Origin: Paenisporosarcina sp. FSL H8-0542
Lineage (GTDB): Bacteria; Bacillota; Bacilli; Bacillales_A; Planococcaceae
DNA length: 64,000 bases
Assembly (NCBI RefSeq): GCF_038632915.1
Contig: NZ_CP152050.1
Span: forward strand, 3,565,233-3,629,232
Direction: 5' to 3'
Shown: in pieces, positions 1-9,082 of the stretch
Layout of the letters: every line of letters starts with the position of its first letter
Position numbering within the stretch: position 1 is the stretch's first letter
Position numbers and translations under genes: made by a program
The notes under the pieces: model-generated
What the model was told of the DNA's origin: nothing
The model's input: the letters and a program-made list of their open reading frames with translations, nothing else
Databases searched by the model: none

Positions 1-417
1 TAAGTGCATTTTCGCTGTAATAGTTCCCCATTTTTCAAAAAGTTCCGGCCCGAAATGAGGATCCTTCATTTTAACTGAAGTTCCAGGTGCCTTATCAAAC
101 AAGCAGACATAGAAATAAGAATCTCCAACCGATAATTCTTCGACGAGTTCACCATTTACTGACTTATGTACAAGTGACACGTTGATTCCGTGCCCGTTCA
201 GAAAGTTAATCCACGTCAGTTCGCCTTCTACTTCCGATTTTGAACGATGCGAGGAGTGTGTCAGCCTTAATATAAATGGTTTGCCATCCCGTTTTACTTC
301 ATATACATAATTCTCGAAATCCCCTAGCTTCTTGGCGTCCGTTGCATCCGCTCCGTATCGTGTTGCCGCATCCTCCAAAACCTCTTTTGTAAAAAGATTT
401 TCCACCCATTGTTCCAT
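1..417 (-). CDS. APH-family phosphotransferase, N-terminal part (cut by window edge)
   Basis: The first 139 codons of a minus-strand gene that runs off the left edge. The N-terminus holds a kinase-like N-lobe with the pattern YVYEVKRDGKPFILRLT, typical of the APH/fructosamine-kinase-like phosphotransferase family (PF01636), which phosphorylate small molecules such as aminoglycosides, choline or homoserine. The catalytic loop (HGD..N) would lie beyond the window, so substrate and integrity cannot be judged. The ATG at 417 is followed by an open frame through to base 1. The family call rests on the N-lobe pattern only. Confidence 0.75.
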   Translation of the reverse strand, partial: MEQWVENLFTKEVLEDAATRYGADATDAKKLGDFENYVYEVKRDGKPFILRLTHSSHRSKSEVEGELTWINFLNGHGINVSLVHKSVNGELVEELSVGDSYFYVCLFDKAPGTSVKMKDPHFGPELFEKWGTITAKMHL

Positions 418-474
418 AATTTATTCCCCCGTTAATCTTTATTTATTGTTGTGATGAACCATCACAATAGCCAT

Positions 475-903
475 TCATGAATTTTCAGGATACATGTTTT
501 GTAAAAATATGATGGATTGATGGATCAACTCTTTCATTACGTCCACATCAATATCGTCTAGTTTATTAATATACACGCAGGCTTTTCCTGACGTGTGTTT
601 GCCAAACTTTTCGAGCAGCTGCTTACGTTCGGTATCACCCGTCGCAAAGTACAAGCTGATTTTCGCTTTGCGTGGTGAAAATCCTACGAGAGGGGCATCA
701 CCTTCATGTCCTGTCGGATATTTATAATGGTATCTACCGAATCCAATTATGCTCGGTCCCCACATTTTCGCCTCATAGCCTGAAGTTTCTGTGAAGATGT
801 CGAGCAATTTGTATGCATCTTCCCGCTTTTTCGGATGATCCACTCCTTCAATGAACTCAATTACACTGCGATCAGTTTCCTTCGTTTTCAATTCATATGT
901 CAT
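475..903 (-). CDS. DUF1801 domain protein
   Basis: A 142-residue soluble protein matching the DUF1801 (YdhG-like) fold: MWGPSIIGFGRYHYKYP near the middle, then PLVGFSPRKAKISLYF and a C-terminal CVYINKLDDIDVDVMKELI. The family is widespread in Bacillales and of unproven biochemical function. I chose the ATG at 903, not the upstream one at 933, because an AAAGGAAGG ribosome binding site sits 8 bases before it and nothing comparable precedes 933. It lies 57 bases after the kinase-like gene start in transcription order, probably as its own unit. Confidence 0.85.
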   Translation of the reverse strand: MTYELKTKETDRSVIEFIEGVDHPKKREDAYKLLDIFTETSGYEAKMWGPSIIGFGRYHYKYPTGHEGDAPLVGFSPRKAKISLYFATGDTERKQLLEKFGKHTSGKACVYINKLDDIDVDVMKELIHQSIIFLQNMYPENS

Positions 904-1172
904 CTGTTCGTCCTTCCTTTTCACTAAAAACATGTGCCGTCAAATCTGGTTATGTACTTCCTTTTCGATTTTACAAGTATGAAATCCTTTATTTTTGAAA
1001 CATACCTTTCAGAAAGCTGACAAAAGATTTCATCTTATTGTATTTTCACGAAAACCTTTGCTACTAGAATTTCAAATGCTCTGAAGCTGGATATGGGTTA
1101 TACTTTTTAATATTAAAGTGTTGAATCTTTTCTGAGATTCACCGAATTCGGCAAAGGAAGGATGATGTTGAA

Positions 1173-1406
1173 ATGGAAGATAAAAAAAATCCGAACGACA
1201 AAGGATTAAGATTACTGTTAATTGGGCCGAACATTCTTATGTGGGTGTTATTTTTAGGACTGTTATTGTGGTTTGGACTACATTTGGAAGAAATCAAAGA
1301 AAACAATCGCTTAATTGTTTATTTAATTTTGCTTGGCGCACTGTTATTCGTTTCGATATTTGGTGCCTTTCGTAATTGGCTTTGGATTAAAGAAGGCAAA
1401 ATGTAA
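1173..1406 (+). CDS. Small two-helix membrane protein
   Basis: A 77-residue protein with a charged N-terminus and two hydrophobic stretches (about residues 17-37 and 46-66), so probably a double-spanning membrane protein with both ends inside. AAGGA lies about 10 bases before the ATG. A perfect terminator follows directly, which supports a real, singly transcribed gene. I do not recognise the family and propose no function. Confidence 0.6.
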   Translation: MEDKKNPNDKGLRLLLIGPNILMWVLFLGLLLWFGLHLEEIKENNRLIVYLILLGALLFVSIFGAFRNWLWIKEGKM

Positions 1407-1435
1407 GGTTTTCTGTTCAAACGATAGAAAATATT

Positions 1436-1472
1436 AAATCCCTCCAATCATTTACTGATTGGAGGGATTTTT
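1436..1472. terminator. Intrinsic terminator between convergent genes
   Basis: A perfect 15-bp stem (AAATCCCTCCAATCA and its complement) with a 5-base loop, followed by a T run on the plus strand and an A/T-rich tract on the other side. It can serve both the small membrane protein gene and the convergent hydrolase gene. Confidence 0.9.
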
Positions 1473-1477
1473 TGTGC

Positions 1478-2350
1478 TTATTTTGCCTGACTGTTTAAAA
1501 ACTCTCTTACTACTTTTGAATATTCTTGAGGCTCTTCAACTCCTGGCATATGAGAGCTGTTTTCGAATACATGAAACTCGGAATCTGGAACTAAGCTCGA
1601 ATAGTATTCCGTTGTATTCGGTGTTGCTTCATCATAGCGTCCACACGTAAAGAGGCTTGGCATGTCGATTTCATGCAATCTATCGGTGACATCAAAGCTT
1701 TTTAATGTTCCTGTCACGGTAAATTCTGACGCGCCCCACATGTAGCCATAGATTTGATGATTGCTTTTCGACATATTTGCCAGAAGTTCTTCAGGCCAAG
1801 GCAACAATCTGCAGACATGTCGTTCATAAAATTGAATCATCGCTTGATGATACTCTGCTGAATCAGTTGTATTCTCCCGTTCGCTTCTTTCGATGATATC
1901 CTGTGATTCTTGAGGCAACTGTTTCAAGTATTCGCGCTGGTCGCGTTCCCACATGCTTGAATTAAGACATGGGCTTGAGAAAATAACACTTTTAACGCCT
2001 TTCGGTTGTTCAAGAAGGTATGCAGCGGCAAGCATGGTTCCCCATGAATGTCCGAGAATATGCACTTCATCCAATCCAAGAGCTTCTCTCACTTGAGCTA
2101 ATTCTTCCACATAGCGTTCAACCGTCCATAATGTAAGATCTTCCGGACGATCTGAATTTCCACATCCCAATTGGTCATAATGAATGACCGGTCTGTCGTC
2201 ACCCAGTTCTCTAAGCGGATCAGATTCCCGGCTCATTCCGCCTGGTCCCCCATGTAAAACCAGCAGTGGAACTCGAGGTCCATCCCCTGTCTTTCGATAA
2301 TAAACATTTCCTCCTGTAACAGGAACGAATCCTTCTGAGAGATGCTTCAT
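1478..2350 (-). CDS. Alpha/beta hydrolase, proline iminopeptidase-like
   Basis: A 290-residue alpha/beta hydrolase of the proline iminopeptidase (S33) group. It shows the HGGPG oxyanion motif at residues 33-37, the GHSWG nucleophile elbow with Ser102, a CGRYDEATP segment carrying the likely acid, and a late SSHMPGVEEP histidine. S33 enzymes release N-terminal proline or related residues from peptides; HGGPG is the usual marker of that activity, but the exact substrate is not readable. Cytoplasmic, no signal peptide. An AAAGGAG site precedes the ATG. It stands alone, ending at the shared terminator. Confidence 0.88.
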   Translation of the reverse strand: MKHLSEGFVPVTGGNVYYRKTGDGPRVPLLVLHGGPGGMSRESDPLRELGDDRPVIHYDQLGCGNSDRPEDLTLWTVERYVEELAQVREALGLDEVHILGHSWGTMLAAAYLLEQPKGVKSVIFSSPCLNSSMWERDQREYLKQLPQESQDIIERSERENTTDSAEYHQAMIQFYERHVCRLLPWPEELLANMSKSNHQIYGYMWGASEFTVTGTLKSFDVTDRLHEIDMPSLFTCGRYDEATPNTTEYYSSLVPDSEFHVFENSSHMPGVEEPQEYSKVVREFLNSQAK

Positions 2351-2434
2351 GTGATAACTCCTTTTGTATTTGTTTCTGTTAAGTTACTACTATTTTTAGT
2401 ATAGAACAATAGCTGCAAACGTTTTATAAGGTCT

Positions 2435-2719
2435 TCATGAAAAATTAACCATCAACAGTAATACGCCAAGACCCGCAACCCATAGCATTGGAATCAAATT
2501 GATGATAATGGCGGTTCGTTTTCTCTGTATATGCAGAATCCAGGAAAAAATGGAACAGAGGATAACGGCTATCGGGTAAAATCCAATCGCGAGAACAAAT
2601 GAAACGTTCCATACGCTAAACCCATTATCAAAACTCATAAACGACAAGCCCCAAATCACGAACCAAGGAATCAGACACAGCACATAAAAAATCTGACTGC
2701 CAATTAAAAACCCCTTCAT
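2435..2719 (-). CDS. Small three-helix membrane protein
   Basis: A 94-residue hydrophobic protein with three predicted spans (about 5-28, 38-62 and 70-91) separated by short loops and a basic HIQRKR turn. TAAGGAGGG lies just before the ATG. It follows the nucleotidyltransferase by 27 bases on the same strand, so the two are probably co-transcribed. Family not recognised. Confidence 0.6.
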   Translation of the reverse strand: MKGFLIGSQIFYVLCLIPWFVIWGLSFMSFDNGFSVWNVSFVLAIGFYPIAVILCSIFSWILHIQRKRTAIIINLIPMLWVAGLGVLLLMVNFS

Positions 2720-2746
2720 TCTACCCTCCTTACCTATTTGAAATCT

Positions 2747-3529
2747 TCACTCGGCTACACATAAATTGGCCAAACGTCTAATTTCTTCACCCATCCTCTG
2801 ATTGATAAGAAAAACATCTTCTAAATACTTTAATATATGCAACGCTGATTCAGGGACATGATGATACCCTTGCATCATGTCACCAATCGTCTGTGCAAAA
2901 CGTGGAAATCTTTTTTCCAAGCGTCTTTCATTGCTAAATACGTCTGGAAAGTACTCTACTTCTGGTTCAATCAAATGCAGCACATTCAGAATATTATCGA
3001 TGGCCTCACCTTGAACAAACTTCAAAGCAGATAGCTTCTCCCCCCTTGCATAACGGCACAATCCCACATACAAATTAGTTAACGCCTCATTCAACGAATA
3101 GTTCAGTGAGTGATCTTTTTTTGGCGAAACATTTTGAACGGTAGGTATATGCAAGCAGCCTTTATTAATGAAATGTGCCTCTTGCCAAACAATTCGTCCC
3201 TCTGAAAACGAAATATGGTCCATTTCTTTTTCTTCAAAAATGGCAAACTCTGCATAAATCCCGTCTTCAAATAAGATTTTATGCCCGTCTTTCGTATTCT
3301 TAAAAGAAAATGCTAACGGATGAACCGCTTCTAACCAATCCAAACGGTCAATAAATCTGGATTTTAACTCGGGTCTTGCAATCACGAAGAAATCCAAATC
3401 CGAATAGTCATCGAGCCGCTCAAGCTCAATCCCCACTGAACCGAGTCCAAACAGCAACAACGCACCTCCCGATGATTCCAAACTCTGACCAATTTCATCT
3501 AATCTGCTTAACAATTTCTGTTTTCTCAA
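2747..3529 (-). CDS. Nucleotidyltransferase-domain protein
   Basis: About 260 residues with a polymerase-beta-type nucleotidyltransferase core: LFGLGSVGIELE, where the GS is at about residues 30-31, followed by DDYSDLDFFVI, whose spaced aspartates (about 44 and 46) bind the metal. A helical C-terminal half follows. Enzymes of this fold adenylylate aminoglycosides or lincosamides, but many are housekeeping, so resistance is only a possibility. I chose the TTG at 3529: GGGAGGAG lies 9 bases upstream, whereas the longer GTG frame from 3571 begins inside the upstream gene's terminator. Confidence 0.75.
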   Translation of the reverse strand: MRKQKLLSRLDEIGQSLESSGGALLLFGLGSVGIELERLDDYSDLDFFVIARPELKSRFIDRLDWLEAVHPLAFSFKNTKDGHKILFEDGIYAEFAIFEEKEMDHISFSEGRIVWQEAHFINKGCLHIPTVQNVSPKKDHSLNYSLNEALTNLYVGLCRYARGEKLSALKFVQGEAIDNILNVLHLIEPEVEYFPDVFSNERRLEKRFPRFAQTIGDMMQGYHHVPESALHILKYLEDVFLINQRMGEEIRRLANLCVAE

Positions 3530-3552
3530 TCGCGCACTCCTCCCATTTGAAT

Positions 3553-3592
3553 AGAAAAAGGGTCCAACCACCTTATTTGCGAGGTTGAACCC
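3553..3592 (-). terminator. Terminator of the MATE gene
   Basis: On the minus strand, GGGTTCAACC pairs with GGTTGGACCC (one G-U pair) and is followed by TTTTT. It ends the transcript of the MATE transporter and separates it from the nucleotidyltransferase unit. Confidence 0.8.
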
Positions 3593-3667
3593 AATCGTTA
3601 CATTGCCTTTAGTTTTCTTAACTTGAAATTATCATTGTGCGTAAAGTCTGTCAACTTCATAAATATA

Positions 3668-5050
3668 TTACGTTTGTGTTGTCTCTGAAACTTCAGGAGG
3701 AACAAGGGCATATTTCTCCCAAGCCCTGCTCTTCCATCGGAAATACATAATGATGCCTCTTGTCCACTCATCTGCAGCAATGGCCAACCAAATTCCTGGC
3801 AGCCCCATATTCAAATGGAAAACGAAGAGATAGCCTAAAGGCAAACTCATCAACACCATTGAAAAAACTCCTATTAGTACTGGGAATTTAGCATCTCCCG
3901 CAGCGCGCAAGGAATTGATGATGACGATATTCATTGTCCGTCCCGTTTCCAGAAGGATACTCAGCAACAGAACAGTAGACGCTATTTTGATGACTTCTGG
4001 ATTATCCGTAAACAACCCGATTAGCTGATTGCGGAAAATCATAACAAGAATGACCATACATAGCGTAAATATAAGAGCTGATTTTAAACTCTTCCATAAT
4101 CGCGAATATGCTTCTTCTTTTTCATTTGCCCCGACCAATCGCCCAACGATGATGGCAGTTCCCATACCAATCGCGATGGCAAATAAGAATGTGAACATGG
4201 AAATATTCATCGCATATTGTCTGGCAGCTAAAGCTTCCGCTCCTAGATAAGTCGCATAATACAAGAAGACAATTTGACACGCTTGATACATGACTTGCTC
4301 AAACGCTGCCGGAATCCCGATGTGCAGGATTTTGCCAATGTATTCTTTGGACAGGTTAATGTAATAGTGAAATTTCACTCTATATTCCATGACTTGATAG
4401 AGTAACCAGAAGAACACAATGAGTGCAAGGAAGCGACTGATGACTGACGAGATGGCGGCACCTTGAACCCCCATTTCAGGGAATCCGAATCTCCCGAAAA
4501 TCAGCAAATAGTTACCGATTACGTGAATGATGTTCATGCCCAACGAAACATACATCGTTTGTTTGGTCCACCCGTGTACACGTATAATAGCCGCTAATGA
4601 ATTAATGATGGCCTGAAGAAAAATTGCGCCTCCTACAATGGACAAATATTGTTCTGCATACGCCAATACCTCGCCTTGTAAATTCATGGCCGACATCATG
4701 CTTCGAGCAAACAACAAGTATCCTGCGCTTATTACAAGTCCAATCCCAAGATTTAATGTAACGGCTAGCCCGGATATTTTTGATGCTTCGATATACCTCT
4801 TGGAACCGAGATATTGTGAAACCACAATCGCAGCACCTGTTCCGACAACTTCGAGTACTAAAATGGCAATGTGTATATATTGGTTTGCTGCACCGACTCC
4901 CGATACGGCATCATCCGAAAGGGCACTTAGCATGAACGTATCTACAATTCCCATTAACATAAAAAGAAAAATTTCTAAAAAAATAGGCCATGTCAGGCTG
5001 AATAATTTCAACTTCTCCATTGGCTTGTTCTCTGCTTTAATGGTTGCCAT
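3668..5050 (-). CDS. MATE family multidrug/toxin efflux transporter
   Basis: A 460-residue polytopic protein with about 12 hydrophobic spans and the two internally related halves of MATE antiporters (segments such as TWPIFLEIFLFMLMGIVDTF, and GMGTAIIVGRLVGA in the second half). MATE proteins export cationic drugs or metabolites using a Na+ or H+ gradient across the cytoplasmic membrane. Length matches the family. The ATG is preceded by a modest GGGAAG/AGGTG site. A terminator follows, so it is monocistronic. Substrate cannot be inferred. Confidence 0.93.
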   Translation of the reverse strand: MATIKAENKPMEKLKLFSLTWPIFLEIFLFMLMGIVDTFMLSALSDDAVSGVGAANQYIHIAILVLEVVGTGAAIVVSQYLGSKRYIEASKISGLAVTLNLGIGLVISAGYLLFARSMMSAMNLQGEVLAYAEQYLSIVGGAIFLQAIINSLAAIIRVHGWTKQTMYVSLGMNIIHVIGNYLLIFGRFGFPEMGVQGAAISSVISRFLALIVFFWLLYQVMEYRVKFHYYINLSKEYIGKILHIGIPAAFEQVMYQACQIVFLYYATYLGAEALAARQYAMNISMFTFLFAIAIGMGTAIIVGRLVGANEKEEAYSRLWKSLKSALIFTLCMVILVMIFRNQLIGLFTDNPEVIKIASTVLLLSILLETGRTMNIVIINSLRAAGDAKFPVLIGVFSMVLMSLPLGYLFVFHLNMGLPGIWLAIAADEWTRGIIMYFRWKSRAWEKYALVPPEVSETTQT

Positions 5051-5179
5051 TTTTTCACCTACTTCCCAAGTAACAATATGTTATCTTATCAATTACTAGG
5101 ACAAAAAGAAAGACAAGTAACACAGTGGTTACTTGTCTCAACCATTTTTCAGATAGGTCATTTCTTCAGCAAAGTTGTG

Positions 5180-6367
5180 TTAGATGAATAGTCCAACGAC
5201 TGTAGCTGTTAGTACCGATGCCATTGTAGCAACTAACAACATCTTGAGGCCAAACTTGGCTACAACCCCTGATTGTTTTTCATCAATTGCCTGTACTGTT
5301 CCGATGATGATTCCAATAGAACTAAAGTTAGCAAATGAGATTAAGAATGCAGATACAACGCCTACAGTTTTAGCAGACAAGTTAGGGATCATTTCTTGGA
5401 AGCCCAACATGGCTACAAACTCATTAGAGATGATCTTTGTTCCCATTACACCGCCTGCTTGTACCATTTCATTAGCTGGTACACCCATTAACCAAGCTAC
5501 AGGTGATAATACAAACCCCATAATTGTAGTCAAGTCTATACCAATAGTTGATGTAAGAACAAAGTTAACCATTGCAATAAGAGAGATGTATGCAATAAGC
5601 ATAGCTCCTACAATTCCTGCAACTTTCATCCCATCTATGGCACCATTGCCAATTGCCTCGAATAGAGACTTATCATTAATCATATCTTTAACTCTTATTT
5701 CTTCACCTTCAACTGATTGAGCCGGAGCCACCATAGAGGCAAGTAGTAAACCTGACATTATATTAAGAGGTAGTGCTACCAGTACGTATTCAGAAGGTAT
5801 CATCGTCATATAAGCTCCTACAATGGATGCTGATACACTTGTCAGAGATGCTGTAGTAGCAATAAATAATCTGTTCTTATTCATTTTAGGAATATGGTTC
5901 TTTACTGCGATTAAAGCTCCTGTATCTCCAAAGATTGAAGAGGCTACAGTAGAGAAAGATTCAATTACAGGAAGACCTGTTAATTTAGAAACTGCTCCTC
6001 CAAGATACTTGATCATAAGAGGTAAAATTCTGATGTAAGTCAATACACTTAGCAAAGTGGATGTAAATACAATCAGCAATAAAACCGAGATAAAGAATAC
6101 TGGTCTGTCATTCTCAAACACAAAGCCACCAAAGACAAAAGCGATCCCTTCATTACCAAATACCATCAACTTAGCGAAAAAGTCAGTAACTGCTTTTACT
6201 ACCTGTCCACCAATTGCTGTATTAAGCATGGCATAAGCTGTAACAAGCTGAGCTACAAACAAGATTACTACTGCTCTATAGTTGATGTTTTTCTTATCAT
6301 TCGACATTAAGAATGCCGCTCCAAGTAATACAATAACTGATAAGATTGCTGTTAATATTCCTGTCAT
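5180..6367 (-). CDS. nupC: Concentrative nucleoside transporter, NupC family
   Basis: A 395-residue CNT family nucleoside:cation symporter. It shows the GDTGALIAVKNHIP region, GAYMTMIPSEYVLVALPLN, and the C-terminal FANFSSIGIIIGTVQAID segment, all characteristic of NupC. It imports nucleosides for salvage. The start at 6367 is chosen because GGGGAG lies 8 bases before it; the ATG at 6388 has no such site. No purine riboswitch consensus is visible upstream. Several NupC paralogues usually coexist, so the symbol marks the family, not strict orthology. Confidence 0.9.
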   Translation of the reverse strand: MTGILTAILSVIVLLGAAFLMSNDKKNINYRAVVILFVAQLVTAYAMLNTAIGGQVVKAVTDFFAKLMVFGNEGIAFVFGGFVFENDRPVFFISVLLLIVFTSTLLSVLTYIRILPLMIKYLGGAVSKLTGLPVIESFSTVASSIFGDTGALIAVKNHIPKMNKNRLFIATTASLTSVSASIVGAYMTMIPSEYVLVALPLNIMSGLLLASMVAPAQSVEGEEIRVKDMINDKSLFEAIGNGAIDGMKVAGIVGAMLIAYISLIAMVNFVLTSTIGIDLTTIMGFVLSPVAWLMGVPANEMVQAGGVMGTKIISNEFVAMLGFQEMIPNLSAKTVGVVSAFLISFANFSSIGIIIGTVQAIDEKQSGVVAKFGLKMLLVATMASVLTATVVGLFI

Positions 6368-7184
6368 GTTGATTACTCCCCATTTCATCAGTTTATTATT
6401 TTACATCCTCTGATTTGTTAAACAATGTGTGGCATTATTCAAAAACTGTATATCCAATGTAGATTATCCATGTCACCACGGAATTTTCAATTCCTATGAT
6501 ATCCCTTAAAATTTAGCTTTTCCCATACTTTTAACTAAATACATTGATAAATGAAATCGTTTTCTTAAAACGGAACACGATTGGGAAAGCATAATTTTTT
6601 TAAAAAAAATTAAGTTTTGGTACAGAGCATTTTACACACTCGTTAGGATTACGACGAATCGCTGAATAGAGTTATGTTTAACATAATCAAGAGGTTTTAT
6701 ATACGTGCTCCAAAAACCAAAGCTACGGACGATTATAAAAAAGTGACAACAAAAAAAGCATCTCTAGAGAGACACTTAAACAATATACTATATCAAATTG
6801 GATTCTCTTTAATTTTGAAAACTTATACTTAACTGATTTTAATTGTCGTTTCAATTAGGAAATGGACATAATGACAACAACCGAGCAGAAAGAACAGGTG
6901 CCAGAACACTGTTTCTCTTTGATAACCCAATACCTCATCTTTTACTTTGATTGTTACCATTTTTCCATCTATTTCTTGATTAACAAGATTTTACTTTAAA
7001 ATTACTCGGTTTTTTTTATGATTTTAACTTTTTAACAATCTAACTTTCTTCCTTAACGATCGAGCAATCGAAGAAGGCACAACCAATTATTTTCAGTATA
7101 TGATCCTCATCCAGAACTCAGAGGAAGCAACTCCTTATTAGGCGTTCGAACGATTTCGCATAACTCCCCGTATTTTGTCATAAC
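6368..7184. other. A+T-rich intergenic stretch, nothing recognised
   Basis: About 800 bases without a convincing gene on either strand. Short open frames here lack ribosome binding sites and recognisable motifs. It may contain the nupC promoter and decayed sequence, but I see no repeat, riboswitch or RNA gene. Confidence 0.5.
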
Positions 7185-7385
7185 GTGGAGTATGGGGGGA
7201 ATAAAATTACAAAGGTACAGAAAACTGCAGATGTCGTAAAGAAAGGAATCGGTTTTGGAACTTGCCTTTCGATGGTTATCTCGTACACAGCTTATAAGTC
7301 TATTGGTTGGGCCATTGTACACGGGTTTTTTAGTTGGTTTTATGTCCTTTATTATTTAATAAAGAATTCAACAGATTTATTTTAA
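7185..7385 (+). CDS. Small membrane protein with unclear start
   Basis: Up to 66 residues, including GIGFGTCLSMVISYTAYKS and HGFFSWFYVLYYLI, giving one or two membrane segments. A perfect 18-bp terminator follows, supporting a real gene. The start is odd: the GTG at 7185 has no ribosome binding site, while a strong GGGGGG tract sits 6 bases before an in-frame ATT at 7206. Either the ATT is a rare start or the original start was lost. Family not named with certainty. Confidence 0.5.
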   Translation: MEYGGNKITKVQKTADVVKKGIGFGTCLSMVISYTAYKSIGWAIVHGFFSWFYVLYYLIKNSTDLF

Positions 7386-7386
7386 A

Positions 7387-7432
7387 AAACAAAAGACAGA
7401 CTTCTGCAAACGAAGTCTGTCTTTTGTTTTTC
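7387..7432 (+). terminator. Intrinsic terminator, 18-bp perfect stem
   Basis: AAACAAAAGACAGACTTC pairs perfectly with its complement across a 7-base loop, followed by further T residues. It ends the small membrane protein gene at 7185-7385. Confidence 0.9.
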
Positions 7433-7466
7433 GAGTTTCACTTACACGTATCATTGATTATCTACC

Positions 7467-7590
7467 TTACGGATTAATAAGTCCTTGTTCTTTTGCCTTG
7501 AACACCACTTTATACCTTCCCGTAACTTCTAATTTTGAATAAATATTTGAAATATAATTTTTTCCCTGTTCCTTCCGTCAACGTCCACCA
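7467..7590 (-). pseudogene. Remnant of a LuxR-type regulator C-terminus
   Basis: On the minus strand the frame reads KNYISNIYSKLEVTGRYK followed by VVFKAKEQGLINP and a stop, an unmistakable C-terminal helix-turn-helix of a NarL/LuxR response regulator. Upstream the expected TEGT-V-KN motif is broken by a one-base change in an A run (TEGT lies in another frame), and no receiver domain is present. A decayed gene end, not expressed as a regulator. Confidence 0.8.
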
Positions 7591-7695
7591 GAATATACTA
7601 CTTTTGGTGATAATTCATTCGTGATGAAGAAAATTCGACACTAATCCATAATGCAAACGCGGTTAGACTTTCATAGTGAATTTAGGCAACTTTTT

Positions 7696-7747
7696 AAGGC
7701 CGTAATATACAAGGATTGTTTCTGAATCCTGTATATTACGGCCTTTT
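7696..7747 (+). terminator. Strong hairpin terminator
   Basis: AAGGCCGTAATATAC plus AGGATT pairs with its complement (one bulged A) and is followed by TTTTT on the plus strand. It lies downstream of gene debris, so its current use is unclear. Confidence 0.7.
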
Positions 7748-7827
7748 TAATTTATTTATATGATGATTTCGTACACAAAGGACATAAACAAATATTCTCT
7801 AGACCATGAATCTGTAGCAATAGATGC

Positions 7828-8877
7828 TTACTGTGTGTCTTCCCATTTTGCGACTTCTTCCCGAACGATCGGTGCCACTTCCGTTCCCAACAGTTCAATG
7901 GCCTTCATCACATCAGCATGAGGCATCGTTCCAACGGGTACATGTAGCATAAAGCGTGTAATCCCTACGTTTTTACGCAGGTATATGATCTTTTGGGCAA
8001 CGGTTTCCGAATCCCCTACATACAATGCCCCTTTAAAACTCCGAGCTGCATCGAATGCTGCACGGTCGTAATGACCCCAGCCTCTCTCCCGTCCAAGGAC
8101 GTTCATGACTTGCTGGGTCGGTGGGAAAAATTTATCTGCTGCTGTCTCATTATCCTCTGCAATAAACCCGTGTGAATGGGAGGCAATCGGTAATTTTGAT
8201 ACGTCATGACCTGCCTTAGCCGCCGCTTGTTTATAGAGCTGAACGAGTGGGGCAAACTGCACGGGGCGTCCTCCTATTATTGCCAAAACCAGTGGCAGTC
8301 CCAAAAGTCCTGCGCGGACGACCGATTCACTATTGCCCCCGCTTCCAATCCATATAGGCAAAGGATCTTGAACAGGACGCGGATAAATACCAACATTATC
8401 AATGGCTGGGCGATGCTTTCCAGACCATGACACGATTTCGGACTTCTGTAATTTCAGCAGCAAGTCCAATTTTTCTTCAAATAGTTCGTGATAGTCCTCT
8501 AAATCATAGCCAAACAGCGGAAAGGATTCGATAAAAGAACCCCGTCCAGCCATAATTTCCGCACGTCCATTCGAGATACCATCCAGTGTGGCAAAGTCTT
8601 GGAATACCCGGACTGGATCTGCAGATGAAAGCACAGTGACCGCACTCGTCAATCGGATTCTCTTTGTCTGTGATGCTGCAGCTGCCAACACAACTGCTGG
8701 AGAAGAGGCCGCAAAATCATGACGATGATGCTCCCCAACCCCAAATACATCCAATCCAACTTGATCGGCAAACACAATTTCCTCCACTACTTCACGCAAC
8801 CGTTGTGCGTGGCTGATTACTTTACCGGTTTTAACATCAGGTGTTGTTTCTACAAACGTGCTGATTCCTATCTCCAT
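7828..8877 (-). CDS. LLM class flavin-dependent oxidoreductase
   Basis: A 349-residue member of the bacterial luciferase-like (LLM) FMN/F420 oxidoreductase family, with GEHHRHDFAASSPAVVLAAA near residue 50, VLSSADPVRVFQDFATLD, and PIWIGSGGNSESVVRAG. These enzymes are TIM-barrel monooxygenases or oxidoreductases with varied small substrates; this one's substrate is not readable. The ATG at 8877 is chosen because AGGAGG lies 8 bases before it, in preference to an upstream TTG at 8883. It is transcribed alone. Confidence 0.92.
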   Translation of the reverse strand: MEIGISTFVETTPDVKTGKVISHAQRLREVVEEIVFADQVGLDVFGVGEHHRHDFAASSPAVVLAAAASQTKRIRLTSAVTVLSSADPVRVFQDFATLDGISNGRAEIMAGRGSFIESFPLFGYDLEDYHELFEEKLDLLLKLQKSEIVSWSGKHRPAIDNVGIYPRPVQDPLPIWIGSGGNSESVVRAGLLGLPLVLAIIGGRPVQFAPLVQLYKQAAAKAGHDVSKLPIASHSHGFIAEDNETAADKFFPPTQQVMNVLGRERGWGHYDRAAFDAARSFKGALYVGDSETVAQKIIYLRKNVGITRFMLHVPVGTMPHADVMKAIELLGTEVAPIVREEVAKWEDTQ

Positions 8878-9082
8878 TAACAAGACCTCCTATATAATTC
8901 ACCGTTTCTTCAAATGAATAAATTTTATATTTTCTTTAATATACTTCATTTTCGAGATATTTTCCTTTCGAAGAATTTCTTTCAGATACACGTAAATGTC
9001 ACTATCCTACTTAGGAAAAACCATACTTATACTGTCCTATACATTAGTAATTTACTGCTATATAGTAAAATCAGGTGATGAT

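Noticed and set aside
6368..7184. Possible purine riboswitch upstream of nupC
   Set aside because: Searched by eye for the conserved purine-aptamer loop pattern on the minus strand; not found.
8996..9082. Extended N-terminus of the laccase-domain protein
   Set aside because: The longer frame adds a hydrophobic stretch without a ribosome binding site; the ATG at 9083 has AGGTGATGAT before it.
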